From Mangrovihabitans endophyticus (lineage in GTDB: Bacteria; Actinomycetota; Actinomycetes; Mycobacteriales; Micromonosporaceae), in the NCBI RefSeq assembly GCF_014646155.1, contig NZ_BMMX01000008.1, positions 1 to 64,000 on the forward strand: DNA of 64,000 nt. Direction: 5' to 3'. The notes beneath the pieces are model-generated. The model made no database searches, was not told the DNA's origin, and worked only from the letters and a program-made list of their open reading frames with translations. Made by a program: the position numbers and the translations under genes. Below are positions 1-5,665 of the stretch, piece by piece (the stretch's first letter is position 1; the number at the start of each line of letters is the position of its first letter).

Positions 1-19
1 CGGCGTGGCGGCGCGCGCC

Positions 20-47
20 GCCCTCACCTCCCCACTGAGGTGAGGGC
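20..47. terminator. Intrinsic terminator-like hairpin
   Basis: An 11-bp perfect stem (arms at 20-30 and 37-47, core CCCTCACCTC) encloses a 6-nt loop. There is no clear T-run on either side, so a Rho-independent terminator is only probable. It would lie downstream of the leftward regulator gene at 201-1340. Confidence 0.45.
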
Positions 48-182
48 CGGCCGCCTCGGGTCCGACGCGACCGGGGGAATCGAGAGGTCACGCCGACGCC
101 GGCCCTCAACTACGGACCGTAGATCGACGATCACACGTACGGAACGGACGCGGCGTCCCGCTTTGATGCGCGGCTCACCGGC

Positions 183-207
183 CAGGTAGGACGGACCGTC
201 CTACCTG
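183..207. repeat. 12-bp inverted repeat over the stop codon of the XRE-TPR gene
   Basis: Arms 183-194 and 196-207 are perfect complements with one base between them; the stop codon of the leftward gene (201-203) lies inside. It could act as a bidirectional terminator (10-bp stem with a 5-nt loop) or as a protein-binding dyad. The core ACGGACCGT occurs again as a smaller dyad at 110-122. Confidence 0.5.
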
Positions 208-1340
208 ACGTCCAGACGGCGGGCCAGCCCGCGCAGCGCCGACGACGGGCGCCGCTGCGACAGCAACTCGGCCACGATGGACCGCGGGAACACCTGATAG
301 CGCATCCACCGCGGCGCCGCCGTCTCGACCTCCAGCAGGATCGCCTCGGCCTGCCCGGCATGGCCCAGACGGGCATGCGCGTGCGCCACATCGGAGCGGT
401 GCCGGGCGTGCGCCGCCAGCGGCAGACTCCCGCCGCGCGGCATCCGCGCCGCCGCGTCCAACGCCCGCGGATAGTCACCGGCCACCACGGCCACATCCAC
501 GCGCTGCATGGCGACCTGACTCGTCCCGAACGCCGTCTGGTAGTCGTTGCGATCCTCACCCAGCCGCGCCGCGGCGCCGTGCGCCACAGCGAGCAGGTCC
601 TGCGCCTCGCTGTCGTCGCCGTCACGCGCCGCCGCGGTCGCCGCGGTGACGAGCAGGTTGCCCCACAGCGACACCGCCGCAGGCGCGGCCTTGCGGCGCG
701 GCTCCATCTCGTCGGCCTCGCGCACGGCGATCGCCGCGGCGTCGGACGGCCGTCCCTGATTCAGCAGTATCCACGCGTGGGTGCCGACGATCGCGGCGCG
801 CAGCAGCGGGTCGGCGACGTGCCTCAGGCCGCGCTGAGCGGCCAAGAGCGACAGATCACTGTGGCCGAGGTGCACCAGCGTGCATGCGGCGATCTGGCAT
901 GCCTCGGCAAGCGCGTCATCGGTGCCCGGCCCGTGCGCGCTGGCGATCATGCCGGGCAGGATCGCCCCCAACAGGTCGTAGTCGCCGCGCCAGTAGCCGG
1001 CCCACGCCTCAGCCAGCGCGGCGCGCAGGTCGGCCGGGGTCATCGGCTCGCCCTGGTCGTCCACGACGGGGGTGAGTGCGCGGCGCAGCTCCAGCAGCCC
1101 GCCGCCGTCATCCGGCAGTGTCTGCAGATGCGTGGGCTTACTGACGACCGCGGCGAGATCGACGTCGAGCGCGTTCGCGAGCGCCTGCAACGTGGTGATC
1201 TTTGCGGTGGCCTTGCGGTGCTGCTCAAGCTTTTGCACGAGGTCGATGCTGACCCCGGCACGCTCGGCCAGCTCGCGCTGCGTCAGCCGCGGAGCGCGCT
1301 CGGTCCGAAGTTGATAGATACGGTCGCCGATCTCCGACAT
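201..1340 (-). CDS. XRE-family regulator with helical TPR-like C-terminus
   Basis: The 379-residue product starts with an XRE/Cro helix-turn-helix (about residues 8-60, including LTQRELAERAGVSIDLVQKL) followed by about 300 residues of alanine-rich helical repeats of the kind found in actinobacterial XRE-TPR regulators, which often respond to small ligands or peptides. A GGGAG ribosome binding site lies 7 bases before the ATG. It is transcribed away from the DUF6221 gene. As the outermost gene it may belong to the prophage or to an adjacent accessory region. Function beyond DNA binding is not visible. It does not resemble a cI-like repressor with a peptidase domain, and the element's repressor switch is at about 32.6 kb. 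Confidence 0.8.
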   Translation of the reverse strand: MSEIGDRIYQLRTERAPRLTQRELAERAGVSIDLVQKLEQHRKATAKITTLQALANALDVDLAAVVSKPTHLQTLPDDGGGLLELRRALTPVVDDQGEPMTPADLRAALAEAWAGYWRGDYDLLGAILPGMIASAHGPGTDDALAEACQIAACTLVHLGHSDLSLLAAQRGLRHVADPLLRAAIVGTHAWILLNQGRPSDAAAIAVREADEMEPRRKAAPAAVSLWGNLLVTAATAAARDGDDSEAQDLLAVAHGAAARLGEDRNDYQTAFGTSQVAMQRVDVAVVAGDYPRALDAAARMPRGGSLPLAAHARHRSDVAHAHARLGHAGQAEAILLEVETAAPRWMRYQVFPRSIVAELLSQRRPSSALRGLARRLDVR

Positions 1341-1424
1341 GGCGGGGCTCCCTGGTAGCAGTCAGGGTGGCGGCCGACTGCTACGACCGGCCGCCGGGAT
1401 TCCACGGTACCGGACACGACGAAA

Positions 1425-1452
1425 GCCGCCCCACCCTCTGGGGTGGGGCGGC
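1425..1452. terminator. Strong hairpin in a divergent intergenic region
   Basis: A 12-bp perfect GC-rich stem (arms 1425-1436 and 1441-1452) has the tetraloop TCTG. On the minus strand the stem is followed by TTTC, like the terminator at 21772-21796. Its position is odd, between two genes that diverge (201-1340 leftward, 1553-1900 rightward), where neither needs a terminator. It may insulate the regulator from leftward read-through, or attenuate a leader. Confidence 0.5.
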
Positions 1453-1552
1453 GTGCGACGATCGGCGAATGGTGGACGGTGACCCGTCACGGCTCAGCCG
1501 TGACCAGCGGCTCGCGGTGGCCCAGCTAGACGGAGAGCGGGAGCATCTACGG

Positions 1553-1900
1553 ATGGACGATTTGGTGACGTTTATCCGCGCTCAGCTCGACGAGGATGAG
1601 GGGCTGGCGCGCACGGCGATCGGCGAGCCTTGGTCGGGGACTGTCGAGATCGGCCCGAACGAGGACGATCTGCTCTGCAACGACTCCGGCATCAGCCGGC
1701 ATATCGTCCGCTGGGATCCGGCGCGCGTGCTGGCCGAGGTCGACGCCAAGCGACGGGTGCTCCGCCTATACGAGTCCAGCTCCGATGCGCAGTTCCCCGA
1801 CTCTGACGGCGGGTACGCCAGCGCGATCGAGGACGTGATGCTACTGCTCGCCTTGCCGTATGCCGACCGTCCCGGCTACCGCGATGAGTGGAAGCCCTGA
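1553..1900 (+). CDS. DUF6221-family protein
   Basis: The 115-residue product begins MDDLVTFIRAQLDEDEGLAR, which matches the start of DUF6221 proteins, a family of unknown function common in actinobacterial phages and integrative elements. The frame is open upstream to 1367, but the ATG at 1553 has a GGGAG site 8 bases before it and gives the family start. It is convergent with the Acb2/Tad1-like gene, with 38 bases between them. No catalytic motif is visible. Confidence 0.7.
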   Translation: MDDLVTFIRAQLDEDEGLARTAIGEPWSGTVEIGPNEDDLLCNDSGISRHIVRWDPARVLAEVDAKRRVLRLYESSSDAQFPDSDGGYASAIEDVMLLLALPYADRPGYRDEWKP

Positions 1901-1938
1901 GAGCTACGTGGTGGGATCGGGCGCAGGTGATCCCGGGC

Positions 1939-2193
1939 CTACTGTCTCGAATCCGGCCCCGGCTCGTAGACCCGCTGCTCGACCGCGATGCAGGCGTTGG
2001 CCTCGTGCATCACGGTCCGGACTGCGCGCAGGGCGACGGTCTTGTCGGGGCACTCCGGCAGCAGGTCGCTGAGCACCTGCGCCAGCTTGCGGCACTCCGC
2101 GCGCACCGTCTCGTGCGCCTCGCGGATCGTGCCGCTCGGCGGGTGGTAGCCGAACCACTCGTCGAGCGTGGCCTCGCTGGTGAACTTGGGCAT
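1939..2193 (-). CDS. Probable Acb2/Tad1-domain protein (anti-CBASS/anti-Thoeris sponge)
   Basis: The 84-residue product has the pattern of the short actinophage proteins assigned to the Acb2/Tad1 hairpin domain: FGYHPP at residues 14-19, then R-x-x-C-x-x-LA, L-x-x-LLPE, DK-x-x-AL and a final M-x-x-ANA-x-IA. Known members are small helical hairpins that oligomerise and sequester immune signals, cyclic di- and trinucleotides (Acb2) or cyclic ADP-ribose isomers (Tad1), so the CBASS or Thoeris effector is not activated. A strong GAGGAGAG site precedes the ATG. It lies just downstream of a small membrane protein gene in a leftward pair. The family call is from remembered pattern, not a search; which ligand it binds cannot be told. 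Confidence 0.68.
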   Translation of the reverse strand: MPKFTSEATLDEWFGYHPPSGTIREAHETVRAECRKLAQVLSDLLPECPDKTVALRAVRTVMHEANACIAVEQRVYEPGPDSRQ

Positions 2194-2202
2194 GGTCTCT
2201 CC

Positions 2203-2553
2203 TCAGGGATTGGTGGTGGTGCCGGTCCGATCGCGGCCGGCCGCGGCGCGGGCCGCCACGATGGCCATCTGCTCCAGGGCGGCGTCGCCGACCATTCCCG
2301 GCCACTCCCGCGCGAGCGCGTCCTTGGCCGCGCGCTCGGCCTCGTCGACGTCGGCCGGTGAGGCTGCGTTCGGGAGACGCCATGCCGCGTACCCGGCGAC
2401 GATCCCGCCGACGATCAGCGCCCCGACCGCTTGACTGATGGTGGCCTGGTCGACCTGGCCACCGCCCTTGAGCACCCCGCCGATCAGGCCAGCGGCTGCG
2501 AGCGCCCCGGCGCTGACTCCAGCAGCGACGGCTTTCCGGATCCGAGCGAACAT
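2203..2553 (-). CDS. Small membrane protein, possible holin
   Basis: The frame is open further upstream, but the ATG at 2553 with GGAGGG close before it is the credible start, giving 116 residues. The N-terminal half has two hydrophobic alanine/glycine-rich stretches (about residues 10-28 and 40-58) separated by a short polar loop; the C-terminal half is charged and helical. That is compatible with a class II holin topology, but the endolysin gene is 1.7 kb away with other membrane genes nearer, so the role is open. It is divergent from the gene at 2644 across a 28-bp palindrome and probably co-transcribed with the Acb2/Tad1-like gene. Confidence 0.6.
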   Translation of the reverse strand: MFARIRKAVAAGVSAGALAAAGLIGGVLKGGGQVDQATISQAVGALIVGGIVAGYAAWRLPNAASPADVDEAERAAKDALAREWPGMVGDAALEQMAIVAARAAAGRDRTGTTTNP

Positions 2554-2575
2554 TTTCCCTCCATCTTTCCTGCCA

Positions 2576-2603
2576 AAACCACTTACGCATGCGTAAGTGG
2601 TTT
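2576..2603. promoter_or_regulatory. Perfect 28-bp palindromic operator
   Basis: Bases 2576-2603 are an uninterrupted palindrome; the left half is AAACCACTTACGCA. It sits between the divergent starts at 2553 and 2644 and overlaps the -35 element of the rightward promoter, so a bound dimer or tetramer could control both directions. It is far AT-richer than its surroundings. Confidence 0.75.
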
Positions 2604-2611
2604 GATAGACT
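2583..2611 (+). promoter_or_regulatory. Candidate sigma-70-type promoter for the 2644 gene
   Basis: TTACGC (2583-2588) and TAGACT (2606-2611) are separated by 17 bases. The -35 lies inside the 28-bp palindrome, so repression by steric block is expected. Start of transcription would be near 2618, giving a short leader with a strong GGGGAGG site. Confidence 0.5.
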
Positions 2612-2643
2612 TGTGGCACAACACAAGAGGGGAGGTGATGCGA

Positions 2644-2838
2644 ATGGACACCGTCGGAGAGGCAATGGCGGTGATCGCCGAGGAAGCCGAGCGCCAGGGC
2701 TTCCAGGTCCGCCAGACACGAAGCGCCATGTGGCACTTCCGGAAAGGAAGTGACAACTGGATCTTCGCGCCGCGGAGCACGCTGGACGTCGTCGACGCCC
2801 TGTCGATGCTGATCAGCGCCGGTCTCGACTGGAAGTAG
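2644..2838 (+). CDS. Small HicA-like protein
   Basis: The 64-residue product (GFQVRQTRSAMWHFRKGSD in the middle) has the layout of HicA-fold, dsRBD-like proteins: an N-terminal helix, a strand containing G-x-x-V-x-x-T, a histidine-containing strand, and a C-terminal helix. The usual HicA active-site SHHxF motif is only partly kept (WHF). No HicB-type partner is next to it; the downstream gene encodes a different HTH protein. A GGGGAGG site supports the start at 2644 rather than the ATG at 2638. It could be a lone RNA-binding protein or a diverged toxin. The assignment rests on fold-like pattern only. Confidence 0.45.
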   Translation: MDTVGEAMAVIAEEAERQGFQVRQTRSAMWHFRKGSDNWIFAPRSTLDVVDALSMLISAGLDWK

Positions 2839-2848
2839 CCGAGACACA

Positions 2849-2877
2849 CCGGGTCCCGCCGAAGGGGCGGGACCCGG
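2849..2877 (+). terminator. Rho-independent-type hairpin after the 2644 gene
   Basis: A 12-bp perfect stem (arms 2849-2860 and 2866-2877) with a 5-nt loop lies 11 bases after the stop codon at 2838. There is no T-run, as is common in high-GC actinobacteria. Confidence 0.65.
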
Positions 2878-2923
2878 CCCTCCGACATCCCCGCGCCACC
2901 CCCACCAACCGGAAGGCGACCAC

Positions 2924-3406
2924 ATGACCACATGGCGAGCGGAACTGCACTACCGCACCACCGACATCGACCCTGCGCAGGTGGCCGACCACCTGGCCGA
3001 GAGCGCCGCCGTCGTGCACTACCACTCCGAGGACCACGTGCTGCGCCTGCGTGCCGGCCTGGACGGCCACGATCTGGCCGCGGCCACCGCCGCCGCTTGC
3101 CACTGGGCCGACGACGTCGACGCCGTGCTCGCGGCCGGCGGCGTGACCGCCAGCCCGATCAGGCTCACCGTCGAAGACGCCGCCGCGGGACCGCTGCGGT
3201 GGGCCGCCGGCGCGCACGAGGCCGCGGAGATCCTCGGCGTGAGCACAGCCCGGCTTCGGCAGCTCGACGGCAAGGAAGGCTTCCCCCACGCGGTGCTTGA
3301 GCTCGCCGGCGGCAAGGTCTACCACGCCGACGAGATCGAAACCTGGCGGCGCACCCGGCCCGTCGACCGCGGCGGACGGCCCCGCAAGACCAGCCCCGAC
3401 GAGTAG
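2924..3406 (+). CDS. Phage protein with AlpA/MerR-like helix-turn-helix
   Basis: The 160-residue product has an N-terminal region of unknown fold (about 1-90) and a C-terminal DNA-binding segment (about 105-145: EAAEILGVSTARLRQL, then a strand and DEIETWRRTR), the arrangement of excisionase/AlpA/MerR-type winged helices. A GGAAGG site precedes the ATG. It is the last of two rightward genes and ends at a strong bidirectional terminator. It could regulate the island or the late genes. It has no recombinase neighbour, so calling it an excisionase would be a guess. Confidence 0.6.
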   Translation: MTTWRAELHYRTTDIDPAQVADHLAESAAVVHYHSEDHVLRLRAGLDGHDLAAATAAACHWADDVDAVLAAGGVTASPIRLTVEDAAAGPLRWAAGAHEAAEILGVSTARLRQLDGKEGFPHAVLELAGGKVYHADEIETWRRTRPVDRGGRPRKTSPDE

Positions 3407-3416
3407 CCTCGGCGCC

Positions 3417-3454
3417 GAGGTCCCCTGCCGTGCTGGCGCTCGGCAGGGGACCTC
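3417..3454. terminator. Bidirectional terminator between convergent modules
   Basis: A 14-bp perfect stem (arms 3417-3430 and 3441-3454) with a 10-nt loop lies 10 bases after the rightward gene and 8 bases after the last gene of the leftward late operon. Confidence 0.75.
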
Positions 3455-3462
3455 ACCCGGTA

Positions 3463-3819
3463 TCAGCGCTCCGCGGCCGCGCCCGGATCCGCCGGCAGAT
3501 CCTCGCGCGCCATCTCGCGCAGCTGTTCCCGCGTCACCACCTGACTCACGATCGCCGACCGCCACCGCCGGATCAGCGACAGCGCATCCGCGAGCGCATC
3601 CGCGGCCTCCCGCGCCAGCGACCGGGCACGGGTCACCTCGGCGTCGAGCTCGCGCACACGCTTCTGCAGCGGCTCCACCAGAGTCAGCGCGGTGTCGGTG
3701 ATGACATCCGCCGCCTCCGCCCGGATCTTGCGGCGGCCGAGGAACGACGCCACCAGCGCGGCGAGTCCGGACGCCCCACCGAGCGCCCCGATGATCGTGG
3801 TGATGTCCTGCACGCTCAC
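3463..3819 (-). CDS. Small membrane-anchored coiled-coil protein, holin-like
   Basis: The 118-residue product has one N-terminal hydrophobic segment (about residues 8-28) followed by a long charged helix with heptad character (about 35-90). It is the last gene of the late operon and follows another membrane protein and the endolysin. Single-span proteins with long helical tails at this place often take part in lysis (holin or spanin-like roles), but no family is recognised with certainty. Confidence 0.6.
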   Translation of the reverse strand: MSVQDITTIIGALGGASGLAALVASFLGRRKIRAEAADVITDTALTLVEPLQKRVRELDAEVTRARSLAREAADALADALSLIRRWRSAIVSQVVTREQLREMAREDLPADPGAAAER

Positions 3820-3831
3820 GGCGACCGGTCC

Positions 3832-4293
3832 TCAACCAGCAGCGGCACCTCCGCCATGCGGCCCGCCCGCTCCGCGGCCGCCGCCCGGCAAGTCCCGGCC
3901 GATCTGCCACAACCGCACCCAGCTGGCCACCGCCGCCGCGGCGACGAACGCGCCCGCCGCGAGGGCCTGCAGGCCGGCCACCGCGAACAGCGCCACCGAG
4001 TACATCGACGTGGCGGTGCCGAGCAACACCACGCCGGCCGCCTCCGTGCCCAGCTGCGCCACCAGCCGGCCCGGCCAGAACGCGCCGAACAAGCCGATCA
4101 CCCCGCCGGCGACCAGCAGCACCTGCCACAGCACCTCCACCACGCCCGGCATCGCCGTAGCCGCCGACCGCGGTGACGTGTCCGTCAAGGCCAGCGCCAG
4201 CCCACAGCACGCCGACGCCGCCAGAATGGCCACCTCGTACGGGTGGCGGCCGTTGACGACCCGCACCGGCCGCACCGGGCGTCCGGCGGTCAC
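3832..4293 (-). CDS. Multi-pass membrane protein in the lysis module (holin candidate)
   Basis: The 153-residue product has about four hydrophobic spans (near residues 20-38, 52-72, 82-100 and 106-128) and a glycine-rich C-terminus. Its start overlaps the end of the endolysin gene by 4 bases, so the two are translationally coupled. Position and topology make it the best holin candidate, helping the lysin reach the peptidoglycan. No named holin family is recognised. Confidence 0.6.
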   Translation of the reverse strand: MTAGRPVRPVRVVNGRHPYEVAILAASACCGLALALTDTSPRSAATAMPGVVEVLWQVLLVAGGVIGLFGAFWPGRLVAQLGTEAAGVVLLGTATSMYSVALFAVAGLQALAAGAFVAAAAVASWVRLWQIGRDLPGGGRGAGGPHGGGAAAG

Positions 4294-5135
4294 GACTCGG
4301 CGAGCAGCTCGCCGACCGCCGCGGCCCGGTCGCCCAGCACGGCACGCAGCGCGTCGGCGACCTGCGCCGGGTCGCGGCTGTCGTCGGTGATCGCCGCCAG
4401 CCGGTCATCGACCTCATCGACGGCGGCGAGGATGGATTTGGTGTCCACACCGGCCTGCGTGCCGAGAGCATCCACCGCCTTCACGAGCGCGGACACCATC
4501 GCCTTGATCTGCATCGGGATGAGCACGCTGTTGTAGAACGCCGTCCGGACCGAGATCGTCTTGTTGGTCTTCTTGTCCGAGAAAGGGTTCGGGATGCCGT
4601 CCGCATCGTCGTTCGGGTCGTACGCGAGAAGCTCTTTCGGGGTGGGCAAGTCGTCCTCCGATTTGTCGGCCGCGAGCAGTCCCCACGGGCTCGTGTTGTT
4701 CTCCGGGTTGCTGTTGCCCGACCCGCTGCCGTACCGCGCGGAAAAATGCGCATGCTCGGTGTGCGGGCTCATACCGGTGTAGACGCGCGCCGTCCAACCC
4801 CACGACCGCGACCAAATGCGCCGGTTGTAAATGACGTACTGCAGCCGGTTGTCCTTACCCGACCGGTGCCGCCCGACGATGATGTCGACGCAGCGCTGCA
4901 TGTTCCATCCGGCCTTGCGCAGGTCGTCGTCGACGTCGATCGCGTGGACCTCGTTGATGTTGTCCGCATCCGAGTACGGGGTGCGGCCGGTCTCGTCCGG
5001 GTTGTGATCCGAGCTTGACTGCGCGTGCGCCGAGTCGCCAATGGACCCGTCCGAGGCATGATCCCGGCCGGGCGCCAGCCGGTTGAACTCGTTACGCAGA
5101 CTCACCAGACACGGCACCAGACTCCAGCTCGCCAT
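4290..5135 (-). CDS. Endolysin, M15/DD-peptidase-type
   Basis: The product (281 residues from the ATG at 5135, with GGGAGG before it) would cleave peptidoglycan peptides at lysis. The N-terminal about 150 residues carry the zinc-peptidase pattern of the Hedgehog/M15 fold: SDHNP at 42-46, HAIDVD at 64-69 and HTEHAHFS at 125-132, giving the expected histidine and aspartate ligands. The C-terminal 100 residues are helical and may bind the wall or oligomerise. It lies directly upstream of the holin candidate. The open frame extends to 5249, but that extension is arginine-rich and overlaps the upstream gene. Confidence 0.8.
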   Translation of the reverse strand: MASWSLVPCLVSLRNEFNRLAPGRDHASDGSIGDSAHAQSSSDHNPDETGRTPYSDADNINEVHAIDVDDDLRKAGWNMQRCVDIIVGRHRSGKDNRLQYVIYNRRIWSRSWGWTARVYTGMSPHTEHAHFSARYGSGSGNSNPENNTSPWGLLAADKSEDDLPTPKELLAYDPNDDADGIPNPFSDKKTNKTISVRTAFYNSVLIPMQIKAMVSALVKAVDALGTQAGVDTKSILAAVDEVDDRLAAITDDSRDPAQVADALRAVLGDRAAAVGELLAES

Positions 5136-5149
5136 GCCCGCCTCCCTTC

Positions 5150-5665
5150 CTATTCGCCCAGATAAATCACTTCGAACATCGTGGAGAATGTGGAGTCGCC
5201 GGAGCCTTGCACCGCAAGCGTTCCGCCGGACGACTGGAAGCCATAACACTCCAGATAGTCAGTGGTGCCGTTCACCTCCCACACCCCGGACACCACGATG
5301 TTCAGACCATTCGCGCCGTTCGCGATCTGCCTGCCCCAGTTTCCGTTTGACACCCCGTTGCGCTCGATGTAAATCCGCCGATCACCGGACGACGACGCCG
5401 CGAAATACACATTCGCAACCGTCAAATAGCGGCCTGCAAGGTCCGGGGTCACCCGGCTCGTGTTCACCAGCTCCGAGTGCCAATTCCGGTCGTCGCGGAT
5501 CTCCGACCCCGCGGTGAACGTGATCGGGGTCAGCGACGAATTGGCCAGGTTCTGATTCGCGGTCAGAGCGAGCCTGGTCATCGGCCGGTTGAGCTGCCGG
5601 TTGATGATCCGGTTGATGGTGCTGGCATAGATCGGCTCGCCTGCGGCGACGTTTGCGTAGGCCAT
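5150..5665 (-). CDS. C1q-like tail/receptor-binding protein
   Basis: The 171-residue product has a short N-terminal helix region (residues 1-35) that likely docks to the tail, then a beta-rich domain with the spacing of C1q/TNF-like jelly rolls (FTAGSEIRDD, GRYLTVANVYFAAS, a late TDYLECYGFQSSGG stretch). Such domains trimerise at tail tips and can contact the host surface. It overlaps the minor tail gene by one base and its DNA is noticeably less GC-rich than the flanking genes, consistent with module exchange at host-recognition loci. Confidence 0.65.
   Translation of the reverse strand: MAYANVAAGEPIYASTINRIINRQLNRPMTRLALTANQNLANSSLTPITFTAGSEIRDDRNWHSELVNTSRVTPDLAGRYLTVANVYFAASSSGDRRIYIERNGVSNGNWGRQIANGANGLNIVVSGVWEVNGTTDYLECYGFQSSGGTLAVQGSGDSTFSTMFEVIYLGE

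Noticed and set aside
2..10. GGCGTGGCG also near 32980-32990 as an att core
   Set aside because: Nine GC-rich bases shared in this genome are expected by chance; the left junction is probably outside the window and no integrase supports it.
2644..3406. HicA-HicB toxin-antitoxin pair
   Set aside because: The downstream gene has an AlpA/MerR-like HTH and no HicB fold, and a terminator separates the two genes, so they are not an operon.
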